Positions 27,461 through 37,138 of a stretch of 64,000 nt of DNA are shown piece by piece. A model generated the notes under the pieces. That model was not told where the DNA came from and searched no databases. It worked only from the letters and a program-made list of their open reading frames with translations. A program made the position numbers and the translations under genes. Location: NCBI GenBank assembly GCA_965248905.1, contig CBDFKS010000007.1:682001-746000 (forward strand), given 5' to 3'. This DNA is from CBDFKS01 sp965248905. GTDB lineage: Bacteria > Chloroflexota > Dehalococcoidia > Lucifugimonadales > JAGWBF01. Numbering within the stretch: position 1 is the stretch's first letter; each line of letters starts with the position of its first letter.

Positions 27461-28129
27461 ATGGCACAGCAACGGTATGTAATCTACCAGAACATCCACA
27501 AGGCGATCAGGCACATCATGTATTCCACAGTCTTGGCGCTCGGATCGGCCGACTTCCGAGACCAAAAGAGCATGCGGGGGAGCCTGGACCAGCTAAGAGA
27601 GACGATCACAAAGCTCCAGGAGCACGCGGAGCACGAGGAAACCTTCGTCCATCCTCCCTTGGAGAGCCGCGTGCCCGGCATCACCAAATCCTTCGACGAA
27701 AACCATGAAGACGATGAGCGGTTGTACGACCGGATGCGCGAGCTAGGAAGTCAAATAGAGGCAGCCGCAGACAACGACCAGAAGGTAATTCTGGGCAACC
27801 AACTCTACAGTATTTTCAATACCCACATCAGCGTCTACCTGGGCCACTTGGACCGGGAGGAAGCAGAGTTGGAGCAGGCCCTATGGGAGCACTTCACGGA
27901 CCAGGAGCTTGCGGACATAGACCATAAATTAATGGGCAGCATACCTCCAGAGCGCATGGCCGTGTGGGTGCCTGTCATCTGCAACAGCTGGAACGCCAGC
28001 GAACTCACTGCGGTCCTGGTCAGCATGCAGCAGGGCGCGCCCCCCGACGCGTTTGCTGGGATGCTGAAAATGGTGGAGCAAGCCACGCCCGCCGCGACCT
28101 GGGAAACGGTGCGAAAGGCTCTGACCTGA
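27461..28129 (+). CDS. Hemerythrin-like HHE domain protein
   Basis: A 222-residue helical protein. His and Glu residues spaced as in hemerythrin cation-binding domains occur in HKAIRH (about 13-18), EHAEHEETFVHP (about 55-66), DENHEDDE (about 82-89) and HISVYLGHLDREEAEL (about 119-134). This suggests a di-iron site that binds oxygen or senses nitric oxide or iron. The last 70 residues form a second helical part with PPERMAVWVPVICNSW and no further ligands. AGGAGG lies 7 bases before ATG 27461. Physiological role unknown. Confidence 0.8.
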   Translation: MAQQRYVIYQNIHKAIRHIMYSTVLALGSADFRDQKSMRGSLDQLRETITKLQEHAEHEETFVHPPLESRVPGITKSFDENHEDDERLYDRMRELGSQIEAAADNDQKVILGNQLYSIFNTHISVYLGHLDREEAELEQALWEHFTDQELADIDHKLMGSIPPERMAVWVPVICNSWNASELTAVLVSMQQGAPPDAFAGMLKMVEQATPAATWETVRKALT

Positions 28130-28273
28130 GCGGACCGACGCGTTGCCCAATTTTATGTTCTGGAGCATCCTTCGACGGGTTCAAGACGAAAGGATTCTAC
28201 CGCTCGTGGTGAGCTCAGACCGGAGGTCTAAAGTCTCGACACAGATTGATCCGGACCTCTAGGAGGTGTTTCG

Positions 28274-28295
28274 AGTACCTTTTCTTGCAGGTACT
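28274..28295. terminator. Hairpin between convergent genes
   Basis: AGTACCT and AGGTACT can pair across an 8-base loop. It lies between the converging hemerythrin and FAD-oxidoreductase genes. There is no clear T run, so its role as a terminator is only suggested by position. Confidence 0.3.
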
Positions 28296-28318
28296 TCTCT
28301 TGGGGTGCTTGGCCTAGC

Positions 28319-29465
28319 TCAATCCTCGCAGAAAAACCGCTTGCGCACCGTCTCGTCCAGCGGCCCACTAGGGCCGTTGAATATGGTTAGGGGATTTCGG
28401 CTAGGGTCCTGACTCCACATTGGTAGAATCTTCTCCCGGCGGGTATCGGCTTCGGGCCCGGTCTGACACAGGACTTCGGCCATCCAATTTTCGAAGTTAT
28501 GTATTATCCCGAAATCCCGATCGTGCTGGGCCGCGTAGGCGTTTCCGGCTTCCTCCCAGTTTTCGTTGGCCATGAGGTTTTCAGATAGGAGCTTGGCATC
28601 GTGAATGGCCAAGCCTAGGCCCTGCCCCCAACTTGGGTCGGTTGCTCCGGCGGCATCACCAATCAGGGCAAGACCGTTTCGGTAAGGGTGTTCCACCCAG
28701 TTGGTTGCTCCGCTAAAAGTGGCCAAGGGTCCAGAAACCGCAGCTGGTCCAAATATTTCATCCGGAACACCCGCCACTCGGGCTCCCGCCAAGAATTGAG
28801 AGAATCCGGAGTCGCCGCTCATGCGGTATTCGGTTGAGGCCGGGTAAGATACGTAGGCCCTTCCTCTTCTTCCTCTTTGACAAAAAACGAAGGACTTATG
28901 CCCTGTTGATGGGGTCATCCAATGGTGGACGGCGTCATTTTGCAAGGGCAAGTCGTCTAATAGAACTCCAGCCACCATGTTTAGGTCGGGATCAGTCTGG
29001 ACGGAGAAACCACCCGATGCTCTGGCCGTCTAGGTTGGCTTTTACTGTGGGTGCGCCGCCTAGGTTTATCTCGCGCACACGGGCACCCCGCCGGACCTCC
29101 ACGCCAGCATCTGACGCAGCGTTGATTAGGGCTTCCTGCAGGTCCGGGTGATAGATTGACATCATCGGCGTCTTTGGAGTCGTGGTGGCTTCAAGGTCCT
29201 GGCGGTCCATATGCTCAGGTCCGTGGTACCAGTACCAATACCGTAGAAGGTTTGCACCGGCAGCCATCAGGGTATCGTAGACGCCCAAATCCATGGCCTC
29301 TTTGGTACTCCAAGATGCAATCGCTTCTCCCCGCACCCGATCTCTGAAGGATGTTGTCGATTCCAGGACCAGAACTTTAGCTCCGTGTTCCGACATGGCT
29401 TTGGCCAGGATCGAACCGGCGATTCCTCCCCCAACGGTGATGATATCGTAGGTTTGTGCTGCCAT
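28319..29465 (-). pseudogene. FAD-dependent oxidoreductase (geranylgeranyl reductase/hydroxylase-like), frameshift and deletion
   Basis: The N-terminal part has the FAD-binding Rossmann motif ITVGGGIAGSILAKAM and VLESTTSFRDRVRGEAI. The C-terminal part, in another frame, has LALIGDAAGATDPSWGQGL, the second FAD motif of the p-hydroxybenzoate hydroxylase/geranylgeranyl reductase group. Between them, near 29010-29020, the reading passes from NLDGQS to ASGGFSVQTDPDLNM with a change of frame. The segment that should carry the conserved Asp-Gly motif (usually L-V-V-G-A-D-G) is missing, about 25 codons. AGGAGG precedes ATG 29465. The loss of an FAD-binding segment plus a frameshift implies a non-functional gene unless the assembly is wrong here. 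Confidence 0.78.
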
Positions 29466-29516
29466 TAACCATCCTCCTCAAGTGCCGTTCAAAGATTTAA
29501 TGAGTCGTTCGACGCG

Positions 29517-29546
29517 ATTATTGACGACGGCCAGCCTGGGTGTCAA
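29517..29546 (-). promoter_or_regulatory. Promoter upstream of the FAD oxidoreductase
   Basis: On the minus strand TTGACA (29541-29546) and AATAAT (29517-29522) are 18 bases apart, placing the start site about 45 bases before ATG 29465. Confidence 0.6.
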
Positions 29547-29589
29547 GCTTGTATTGGCTAATGAATTCTAACAGCCGCACCTTTCCACT

Positions 29590-30888
29590 TCAGACAGTGA
29601 TCTGTTCTCCTTGGCCGTTGGAGCCTTCGGTGTCCACCGCAGTAGTGCGCCCCATGAGAGGACTCAGGATCACCACCGGAAGCATCAGCAAGAGTCCCAC
29701 AGCCGAACCTATACTGATAGCCACCGGAGGCGTCAATTGCGTAGCCACACCTCCAATCGCCATAATCCCTATTGGACCCACTCCGATACATAGACTCAGA
29801 ACTCCCAGCGCCATGCCTCGTTTCTCTTGCGACGTCGATAAAAGTATGGTGGTGCTTTGCATGGTGAAAAACCCTGAGCTACCGAGTCCCAGCATGAGCA
29901 GCATAAGAAAGGACAGGGAGTACCAGGGCGATAGAGCGAAAAGGAGCAGACTTAGTAACGCCAGCGAGCCTCCAAGGATAAAAATGCGGCCGTGATACTT
30001 CGTGCTCCCTATATAAACTACGATTGCGGTCCCAACAAGAGTTCCAATTCCAAAGGCCGAAATCAGCACCCCTGTAAGGCCAGGGCCTACATGCAGATGG
30101 TCTCTAGCGACTACAGGAAAGAGTGGCACCGCACCAAATACAACGAGGTTCATAATTATGGTAACTATCAATATCCATCGGACAATTCTGTTTTGCAACG
30201 CACAGCGTATTCCGCTGACGAGGTTCTGCAAAATGGGCTGCGAGGCAGTGGCTGCTCTGAAGATTCGACTCCTGATCTGGCTCATTCCGATAAGAGAAAG
30301 AACATAAATCGACAGTAGAAATATATAGGCTCCCGTAAAACCGGTTACCTCAATGAATAGGCCGGCCAATAAAGGACCTATGATTGTGCCGATGGTGAAG
30401 GTAATTGAGTCCAATGACATCGCCCTCATTAGGTTCCGTGACCCAACCAGGTCGAGAATGAAAGAGTGGCGAGAAGGTTGGTCAAGCACCAAGGCCCAGC
30501 CTAAAGCCAGCGAGGTCAGGAGTGTGTGCCATGGCTGCACCCAGTCTGTAGCAACCAGTAAAAGCACGATAGCTATCGCTACGACGTTGGTGCTGCGGGC
30601 GACCACCATCACGCGGTAGCGGTTCGCGCGGTCGGCGATGAGGCCCGCGAAAACCCCGAAGAGCAGCCACGGCAAAAATCGAAGGGCTCCGACTAACGCT
30701 AGCCAGAAGGGGGAGTCAGTCCGGTCCAGGATCAAAAGGCCTAGCACCACTATGTCCATGAACAGGCAGGTGTTGCCTAATGTGGTTGAACCCCAGAGAA
30801 AGCGAAAGTCTCTGATCTGGAAGACACTTAAAACTGGGATTCTTAGTCTTTTGGGAGCGGCAGGTTTGCCTGAGTCCTGGTAGCTCAA
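29590..30888 (-). CDS. MFS transporter (EntS-like exporter)
   Basis: About 432 residues with 12 predicted membrane helices, matching the MFS_3/EntS drug and siderophore exporter group: FRFLWGSTTLGNTC at the first helix, GLIADRANRYRVMVVAR as the conserved helix 2-3 loop (D-R-x-x-R-x), and the second-half loop near YIGSTKYHGRIFILGG. It would export small molecules with the proton gradient. The start is uncertain: TTG 30888 has AGGA five bases upstream and leaves a short N-terminus, whereas an in-frame GTG at 30996 overlaps the upstream hydrolase gene and has no ribosome site. It follows the alpha/beta hydrolase gene closely on the same strand. Confidence 0.85.
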   Translation of the reverse strand: MSYQDSGKPAAPKRLRIPVLSVFQIRDFRFLWGSTTLGNTCLFMDIVVLGLLILDRTDSPFWLALVGALRFLPWLLFGVFAGLIADRANRYRVMVVARSTNVVAIAIVLLLVATDWVQPWHTLLTSLALGWALVLDQPSRHSFILDLVGSRNLMRAMSLDSITFTIGTIIGPLLAGLFIEVTGFTGAYIFLLSIYVLSLIGMSQIRSRIFRAATASQPILQNLVSGIRCALQNRIVRWILIVTIIMNLVVFGAVPLFPVVARDHLHVGPGLTGVLISAFGIGTLVGTAIVVYIGSTKYHGRIFILGGSLALLSLLLFALSPWYSLSFLMLLMLGLGSSGFFTMQSTTILLSTSQEKRGMALGVLSLCIGVGPIGIMAIGGVATQLTPPVAISIGSAVGLLLMLPVVILSPLMGRTTAVDTEGSNGQGEQITV

Positions 30889-30935
30889 TATGGTCCTACT
30901 GAAGACGGTGTCTCTAAGAGGCAGAGCATCAGCAA

Positions 30936-32918
30936 CTACGGCGTCGAGGGGGACTGCCGGTCGGGATAGCTGGCTACGGACTGTACGGTGTCCCACCAGC
31001 GATCGGCGCCTTCAACGATTCTTTCAATATCCTCGGCCAGTAGATATCGCGCCTGGACCATGTCCATAGCAGCTTGTTTCACCTTGGCCAGGTAATCTTG
31101 CTTGGAAGCGTAGCGTTCCTCGATGGACGGACGGTAGTCCCCTGCCGCTTCACGCTCCGACCGGGTGTGAGCGAAAGGCACCACCGCTCCCTGCAGGGGT
31201 GGCAGATGGCCAGCACCGCCCATCTCAGGATGGCGCATGGTCCAGCCTGTATAGGTGCCGAGGGGCACACGAATATCCGGCATCTTGATGCCCGTGACCT
31301 CGTTGCCGTCGGAGTCGACGGCTGAAACCATCATTAAGTAGGGCTCCCCTTCTTTCGGCGGATATTGAGGGACACCTTTGTCCATGTCCGGTCCGTAATC
31401 CAGACGACGACGTACGGGAAGGCCCTCAAGGAATCCCATCCCAGGGATGGACCGGAAGAAGTCAGCCAGCGATTCCCGGCGGACGGCTGTGCCTTCAGAA
31501 ACGCGGGGTACCTGGCTGAGAGGAGGCTCAATGCCCTCCCGCACCCAATGGTCGAGGTTTATTAGAGCCGCTCGCTGAAGCGGCCGGTAGTCCACCGGGT
31601 TGGACCAGTGCTGTTGGCGAGCACCATCGGTTCCGATGTAGGTCAAAGGGAGCTCACCAGCCCTGTGCTTGGTTCCAGTGAAGTGATATATCCGGACGTC
31701 CTCAGGTGGCTCCAAGTCTTCCGAGCCGGTAGGGTCTATGTGGGTTAACGATGCGCCGGTCCACCAGTATTCAACTCCACTGTTCGTCGCGATGATCTTG
31801 GGAATCGCCTGTTCATTTAGCCGCCGCAGAAGGCCATCCGTCTGGCCGGTGATGGGGTCGGTCACCTCCGTGTAGGCTAGAGGTCGAATGTTGCCAGCGT
31901 TGCGCAGGTGATTGCTGGAGGGTTGGCCGAAGCGAATATTGAACTCGCCCAGCCTGGAGCTACCTGTATGGGGCATCATCCCGTCGTAGACCAGGCGTCC
32001 GGCTTCGTCGAGGTTGAGCCCCAGGTGGAGGAACTCGCGCACGAAACGGCCACTCTGAGAGGCGCCGTAAGCGTAAGCCCGGTCCAATGTGTCGGCGCAG
32101 AGGTTCCCTTGCTGAGATGTGCCATAACGGAAGAAGCTGGTGCAGTCTCGCATCGCAAGGAAACTCAGACCAATTACCGGCGCTCCTACAGTGGTGTAGA
32201 TGATCTCGTATACCTTCCCGGACTGAAACCCGGTGGGAAGGCACACATAATTCGGGTCCGCTACGGGTTCGCCGTCTATCCAACGGCCGAAAAGCCATTG
32301 GTCTCTGGGAATCACAGTGGGTGCGCCGTCGGGCCAGTCCCTTTCGATGAGAACGGCTGTGGGGTCGTTCAGGTCCGCAGCCGGAAGGGGCTTGTGCTGG
32401 CGGTCCGATAGCAACAGGTGTTGGCTATTTTGAATCAGGTCGAACTGCTGGTAGGTTTGGCCGGTCAGTCGTTGGCCATTGGCATCCAATGCCTCTGGTA
32501 CGTGGAGGCGGAGGGGTCCGTCGGGCACGTCCGTCTGCCAAGCACAGAAGACAGCTGTGAACCCATGGCGCATCAGGAATCCATTGCCCAGGTCAGGCTC
32601 CTCGCTTGACGGGACCTGGGGTGCGCTGTTGAAGTTGAGGACGCTCCGGTTGCCACGGTTGACCACGTCGAAGAGCAAGCTGCCCCCAGGTCTTGGGTTC
32701 ACAGGCTTGAGCAGTTCCAGCTCCGAGGAAAAGTGGACCATTCCGTCGGATTCGACCGGAGCAAGGCCGATGTCGGTGATGAGCTGATTCGTCGCGTGCT
32801 TGGGGTCTACCGCATAGTGAAGCATGCCTTTGATAAACTCGTACGGCCCCACGCCATCGAAGGAGATCCCGTCCCCTGTGGTATGGCGGTCCGTTATCTC
32901 GAAATTGGTGACTCCCAT
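30936..32918 (-). CDS. Large alpha/beta hydrolase domain protein
   Basis: A 660-residue protein of the alpha/beta hydrolase-domain group found in many catabolic bacteria (I think Pfam PF20091). It opens with GVTNFEITDRHTTGDG and contains the nucleophile elbow YGASQSGRFVREFLH (G-x-S-x-G type), followed by DGMMPHTG and RIYHFTGTKHRAG in the acid/His part. The overall length and order fit the family. The substrate is unknown; an ester or lactone is likely. No clear signal peptide. AAGGAGC lies upstream of ATG 32918. MsrA lies 77 bases upstream on the same strand, and the MFS gene follows. Confidence 0.85.
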   Translation of the reverse strand: MGVTNFEITDRHTTGDGISFDGVGPYEFIKGMLHYAVDPKHATNQLITDIGLAPVESDGMVHFSSELELLKPVNPRPGGSLLFDVVNRGNRSVLNFNSAPQVPSSEEPDLGNGFLMRHGFTAVFCAWQTDVPDGPLRLHVPEALDANGQRLTGQTYQQFDLIQNSQHLLLSDRQHKPLPAADLNDPTAVLIERDWPDGAPTVIPRDQWLFGRWIDGEPVADPNYVCLPTGFQSGKVYEIIYTTVGAPVIGLSFLAMRDCTSFFRYGTSQQGNLCADTLDRAYAYGASQSGRFVREFLHLGLNLDEAGRLVYDGMMPHTGSSRLGEFNIRFGQPSSNHLRNAGNIRPLAYTEVTDPITGQTDGLLRRLNEQAIPKIIATNSGVEYWWTGASLTHIDPTGSEDLEPPEDVRIYHFTGTKHRAGELPLTYIGTDGARQQHWSNPVDYRPLQRAALINLDHWVREGIEPPLSQVPRVSEGTAVRRESLADFFRSIPGMGFLEGLPVRRRLDYGPDMDKGVPQYPPKEGEPYLMMVSAVDSDGNEVTGIKMPDIRVPLGTYTGWTMRHPEMGGAGHLPPLQGAVVPFAHTRSEREAAGDYRPSIEERYASKQDYLAKVKQAAMDMVQARYLLAEDIERIVEGADRWWDTVQSVASYPDRQSPSTP

Positions 32919-32995
32919 TGCTTAGCTCCTTCCCAAGAGAAGGGATCGATTCAAATGAATCCTGTGGAGGGCCGTGAAATAGGCAGGCACGCTGT

Positions 32996-33556
32996 TTATC
33001 GGAGCGAACTTGACCCTGCCTCTAACAGGGCCAAATGCTCCTTTCTGAGCTTGGCAACCTTAGGCTCGATTACGAAACGACAGTAAGGTAGCCGGGAGTT
33101 GCGGAGATAATACTGTTTGTGGTACTCCTCGGCCTCGTAAAAGGTCTCGAATGGTACAACCTGGGTCACTATAGGGTTTGACCAGATTCCCTGATTCTCC
33201 AGATCCGCCATTAGCTCAGCGGCATCCTGCTTCTGGGATTCTGAGTGGTAGAAGATGACCGAACGGTAGCGAGTTCCGACGTCCGCTCCCTGTTGATCCT
33301 GGCTGGTGGGGTCATGAATGGTAAAGAAGACCGTTAGCAGATCACGATAGCTTACGATCCGCGGATCGAAGGTTAACTGCACCACTTCGATATGGCCGGT
33401 CTGTTCCGAACAGACTTGCTCATACGTCGGGTTAGCCACGTGACCGCCAGAATAGCCGGAAACAACTTGAGTCACGCCACGAACCATCTCATAAGGGGCC
33501 TCGAGGCACCAGAAACATCCACCGCCCAGGGTAGCTTTTACCTCAACTATGTCCAT
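32996..33556 (-). CDS. msrA: Peptide methionine sulfoxide reductase MsrA
   Basis: A 186-residue MsrA that reduces methionine-S-sulfoxide in proteins. The family signature GGGCFWCLEA (residues 11-20) supplies the catalytic Cys14. VVSGYSGG, PTYEQVCSEQTGHIEVV (Cys49 as possible recycling partner), FFTIHDPTS and TRYRSVIFY follow in the standard order. Length is normal. GGAG lies 8 bases before ATG 33556. It leads a minus-strand run with the alpha/beta hydrolase gene. It is probably a stand-alone repair function. Confidence 0.97.
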   Translation of the reverse strand: MDIVEVKATLGGGCFWCLEAPYEMVRGVTQVVSGYSGGHVANPTYEQVCSEQTGHIEVVQLTFDPRIVSYRDLLTVFFTIHDPTSQDQQGADVGTRYRSVIFYHSESQKQDAAELMADLENQGIWSNPIVTQVVPFETFYEAEEYHKQYYLRNSRLPYCRFVIEPKVAKLRKEHLALLEAGSSSLR

Positions 33557-33760
33557 GATATTACTCCGTCTATAGATCTATCGCCCAAACGTATCCGCTC
33601 GTCCGACCTTGGGCCAGACAACAGCCGTCTAAAGAGGGGCTCGGCGGCTAGTATAACCCATGCAGGTTGGCAGTGACCATATTCGAACTGATATTCCCTA
33701 CATTGAATCCGTCGACCTCTAAATCCACCACAGCTCATTGGGCAGGGCCAACCCGGTTCG

Positions 33761-33789
33761 TTGACAGCGCTTTTCCCGCCACGTACACT
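33761..33789 (+). promoter_or_regulatory. Promoter of the luciferase-like oxidoreductase
   Basis: A perfect TTGACA (33761-33766) is followed after 17 bases by TACACT (33784-33789). The start site would fall near 33796, about 83 bases before ATG 33879. Confidence 0.55.
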
Positions 33790-33878
33790 CTGGGACATAT
33801 CGTCGGCAAGAATATCAAGTGCCTGGCATCGCCACGCATAGTAAAGACACATCTGACCATTTGCTTCGGGAGGAGAAG

Positions 33879-34946
33879 ATGGCGTTACAGATAGACCTCA
33901 GAATTCCGGCCGCTGCTACCGCCAAAGAAGTAGGAGCCTTTGCTCGCCGGGCCGAGGAGGCCGGATTCGACGGAGTGGGGATAACGGACATGCCCATGGC
34001 TCTGAGCGATGGGTTCGTGTCCATGGCCATGGCGACTCAGGCCACCTCTCGCATACGGGTTGCATCCGCAGTCACCAATCCGGTCACTCGACACCCGTCA
34101 GCGCTGGCATCCGCCTGCCAGACTGTGGCCGAGCTAGCGCCGGGTCGTGTGGAGATATGGATCGGCCGGGGCGACAACGCGGTGTACACCGTCGGTTTGG
34201 CGCCAGCATCGGTGAGCCAGATGAGGGAGTTTATCCTTACCTTGAAGTCTCTTTTGGCCGGGGAGCGCGTCAATTTCAATGGCACCTACAGCCGCATGCG
34301 CATCGGTGGTGGAACGCCCGTGCCGATCTATCTCGCTGCCGACGGCCCTAAAGCCATCGCATTAGCCGGCGAGGTGGCTGACGGCCTGCTTCTCAGGGTA
34401 GCCCTTCACCCCAAAGTGGTGGAGAAGGCCCGACAGCAACTGGCGGAGGGCGCCAAACGGGCCGGACGTGATCCCGCCGAGATAGATGTGATCTATTTTG
34501 CCCACGCAATCATACGGGACGACCTGCAGGAAGCGCGGGATATGGCTCGACCGCACTGCGTTCGGTGGCTCATGAAGAAGGCCATGGCTCAGGGGCTCCG
34601 AGAATCCGGTGTGGACATAGACGGCCTGGAGATGCCCAAGGAGCTGATGGAAGGCCGTCCAGAGGCCGTGGAAACCTTGAAACTGTACCCAGACCTTCAT
34701 CATGCCGAGGACTGGGAGAGGGCCATGCAGCTGTGCGCCTTCATTCCTCAGGATATTCTGGCACAGATCTGTGACGTCTTAGGCTTCGTTGGCACCCCAG
34801 AGTACTGTGCTCAGCGTCTTCAGGACGTTTACGCCAACGGCATGGACCATTTCTATATGGCCGCGGCAGAGACTTATGCATTTCCCCACAGGGAGCTTAT
34901 GGCCTTCGAGAAGACCATCTTTCCCACCATCGCCTCCCTTCGATGA
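33879..34946 (+). CDS. Luciferase-like (LLM class) flavin-dependent oxidoreductase
   Basis: A 355-residue TIM-barrel enzyme of the bacterial luciferase/F420-dependent reductase superfamily: AGFDGVGITDMP, a segment with TRIRVASAVTNPVTRHP-like order (ATSRIRVASAVTNPVTRHP), LAPGRVEIWIGRGDN, and VPIYLAADGPKAIALAGEVADG. The last two match the coenzyme-F420-dependent methylene-tetrahydromethanopterin reductase-like branch; whether FMN or F420 is used cannot be decided. Such enzymes are strongly expanded in SAR202 Chloroflexota and are thought to attack recalcitrant organic carbon. Start ATG 33879 is set by GGGAGGAGAAG directly upstream. It appears to be a single-gene unit. Confidence 0.9.
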   Translation: MALQIDLRIPAAATAKEVGAFARRAEEAGFDGVGITDMPMALSDGFVSMAMATQATSRIRVASAVTNPVTRHPSALASACQTVAELAPGRVEIWIGRGDNAVYTVGLAPASVSQMREFILTLKSLLAGERVNFNGTYSRMRIGGGTPVPIYLAADGPKAIALAGEVADGLLLRVALHPKVVEKARQQLAEGAKRAGRDPAEIDVIYFAHAIIRDDLQEARDMARPHCVRWLMKKAMAQGLRESGVDIDGLEMPKELMEGRPEAVETLKLYPDLHHAEDWERAMQLCAFIPQDILAQICDVLGFVGTPEYCAQRLQDVYANGMDHFYMAAAETYAFPHRELMAFEKTIFPTIASLR

Positions 34947-35373
34947 TCAACTAGCCAACCCGACGTGCGAGTTTTTTTCTTGGGAGCCTAAGACACAGTC
35001 ATTCTGAAGGAGCCCTTCGGCTTCGCTCAGGATAGACTGCGCGACTGAAGAATCTGGTGGGGTAGGGCTTTGATACTAATATTGATGTGTGATGGTCTAC
35101 AAGAGAGCCGATCAAGCCTCAATACCACCCCAGACCCTTCACTGCGTTCAGAGCCTGCACTGAGCTCGCCGAAGTGGTGACATGTGGAAACTCGCACATC
35201 GAGTTAACCATAAGCTGTAGCCATGGACTATACGAACCCTTTTGCTGGCTTGGATCTCCTCTTGGGCCCCGTCGGATCGGAAGGGATGATATAATGGCCG
35301 CATTACCAGAACGACAATGTTGAGCTTGGTGATGAAATCTGCTCAGAATTTATGATGTTTGGGAGTATATTCT
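34947..35373. other. Non-coding stretch with a dispersed repeat and a -10 box
   Basis: No gene seen. The first part holds a dispersed repeat (34996-35065). Near the end a perfect TATAAT lies at 35290-35295, about 80 bases before the thiamine-diphosphate enzyme gene, but no well-spaced -35 box is evident (TTGGGC is 22 bases away). Confidence 0.45.
34996..35065. repeat. Dispersed intergenic repeat
   Basis: GTCATTCTGAAGGAG ... CTTCGGCTTCGCTCAGGATAG ... CGACTGAAGAATCTGGTGGGG is a scattered intergenic repeat type common in environmental genomes. It shares CTTCG and CTCAGGAT elements with the repeat at 12842-12938. It begins about 50 bases after the stop of the luciferase-like gene. Confidence 0.55.
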
Positions 35374-37119
35374 ATGCAAATGAGACCAATCACCGCTAAT
35401 CCGTCCCAGGTCATGGTAGAGCAACTCGTGGCTTCAGGAGTGAAGTACGTATTCTACAACTCTGGGTCCCGTGAAGCCCACTTTTTCGATGCCCTCCACT
35501 CACACCCTGACATCAACGGTATCCTTTCCTTGCACGAGGGAAGTGTCGCAGCGATGGCCGGAGGTTATACCCAAGCCAAGCTGGATCCCGCCGTGATGGT
35601 CGTCCATCTCGGCGCAGGTCTTGCTCAGTGCCTTGGACAGCTAATTAATGTGTGGACGGGCAGTCTACCTGTGGTAGTTATTACCTTTGCCGGTGACACC
35701 GGAAGCTTCACGGACGCCATCGGCCTCGATCTGAGTCACAGCTTCGGCCCTACATCTATCTCGGCGCCTTTTACGAAAGCGTCCTGGACGGTTATAGAGC
35801 CGGAAGGGCTTCCACAGGCCATCGATCGTGCCTTGAGAGTAGCAACGACTCCGCCGGTGGGCCCTGTACATCTCGCCGTCTACGATCGATTGCTTGGACC
35901 GGAGCAGATCAGCACTAACATCATTGAGTCTGGTATTCCATCCGTTCGAGCCGGTTATCCCGCGGACAGCGACGTCGAGCAAATCGTGCGTGCCCTCAGT
36001 GATGCGAAACGCCCGGTGCTGTACGTGGGAGATGGAGTATGGAAAAGCGGCGCCCAAAAGCAAGCGACTGCCCTCGCGGAGCGTTTTGGCCTACCTGTTG
36101 TCAGCGACATGCGTGACACGCGGTCCGTACCTATCAAGCACCCTCTACACAGCGGGCGGGCCGAGCATTCGCTGGAAGCCCTCGATCCGGACCTTATCGT
36201 GTGTCTCGGAGTGCGCCACAATGCAGCCGGGAACGCCCAAGATTTCAACGCTCTATTGAAGGCGCAGCGGATCATTGCCATAGGTTCCGACGTGGTGAAC
36301 CTCAAGAACATGCCGGGCCTTGACCTTGCGGTAATGGCTGACGAGGGTCGTACAATCGACCGTATCATGGAGTCCTCTCCTAGCCAGGCAGAATCAGAGC
36401 GATTCCGCGATCGGCGCGTCCGTTCCAGGGAAGAGGCCGCGTCCCTTCGTGCACAGCGCCGAAAGATGGTAGAGAGCATTAGCCCAGAATCCTCTCGAGT
36501 ACGCTCGTGGGTACTGGCAGACGCCCTTGATAAGTCGTTGGAGCGCCGGGGTGGGGGCCTGGTCATGATCGAGCAATATGCGGTCTCTATCGACACCATA
36601 GGCGACTCAGGCGAAGCTGGAAATAACGTGTATATATGGGCGGCCGGTGGATCGGAGGGATATGGCATCGGTGCATCCATCGGCACCAAATTGGCCGCAC
36701 CCGAACGACCTGTCGTTGGGCTTGTCGGAGACGGCTCTATGTACTACGCAGATTCAGGACTGTGGACAGCAGCCCATCACGGGGTCCCGCTCCTTTATGT
36801 TATCCCCAACAACGAGGCTTACGGCGTCGTTGCCAGTTTCTTCGGACAAGCTGGCGGCAATATGAAACAGAGTGGTGAGTATGGCGGTGTAGTATTGGAT
36901 AAGATTGACCCGGTGAAGGTTGCGGAGGGATTTGGTGTCGAGGGCATGGAAGTGCAAGATGAGGCCACAGTCGAAGAGGCCATTGATCATGGACTAGACC
37001 TGGTCGAAAGAGAAGGAAGAGCTTTCGTCCTGAACGTGCGCTTGCCACTAGGGCTGCCCCAAGGCGGACGTGCGGCAACTCCTTACAGCTTCAAGGATTC
37101 CATGTCCAAGGCAGGTTGA
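35374..37119 (+). CDS. Thiamine-diphosphate enzyme (acetolactate synthase/benzoylformate decarboxylase-like)
   Basis: A 581-residue ThDP enzyme with the three-domain layout of the pyruvate-oxidase superfamily. The N-terminal pyrimidine-binding domain has the catalytic Glu in SLHEGSVAAMAGGY. The middle domain contains KRPVLYVGDGVWKSGA. The C-terminal diphosphate-binding domain has GLVGDGSMYYADSGLW with NNEAYGVV (the GDG...NN motif). Substrates of this group are 2-oxo acids or acyl-CoA-like compounds; the exact one is not visible. Start ATG 35374 is preferred because GGGAG lies just before it; TTG 35359 would include that ribosome site in the gene. It ends 20 bases from the converging membrane-protein gene. 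Confidence 0.9.
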   Translation: MQMRPITANPSQVMVEQLVASGVKYVFYNSGSREAHFFDALHSHPDINGILSLHEGSVAAMAGGYTQAKLDPAVMVVHLGAGLAQCLGQLINVWTGSLPVVVITFAGDTGSFTDAIGLDLSHSFGPTSISAPFTKASWTVIEPEGLPQAIDRALRVATTPPVGPVHLAVYDRLLGPEQISTNIIESGIPSVRAGYPADSDVEQIVRALSDAKRPVLYVGDGVWKSGAQKQATALAERFGLPVVSDMRDTRSVPIKHPLHSGRAEHSLEALDPDLIVCLGVRHNAAGNAQDFNALLKAQRIIAIGSDVVNLKNMPGLDLAVMADEGRTIDRIMESSPSQAESERFRDRRVRSREEAASLRAQRRKMVESISPESSRVRSWVLADALDKSLERRGGGLVMIEQYAVSIDTIGDSGEAGNNVYIWAAGGSEGYGIGASIGTKLAAPERPVVGLVGDGSMYYADSGLWTAAHHGVPLLYVIPNNEAYGVVASFFGQAGGNMKQSGEYGGVVLDKIDPVKVAEGFGVEGMEVQDEATVEEAIDHGLDLVEREGRAFVLNVRLPLGLPQGGRAATPYSFKDSMSKAG

Positions 37120-37138
37120 ATCTAGGCTACCCAGTCAG

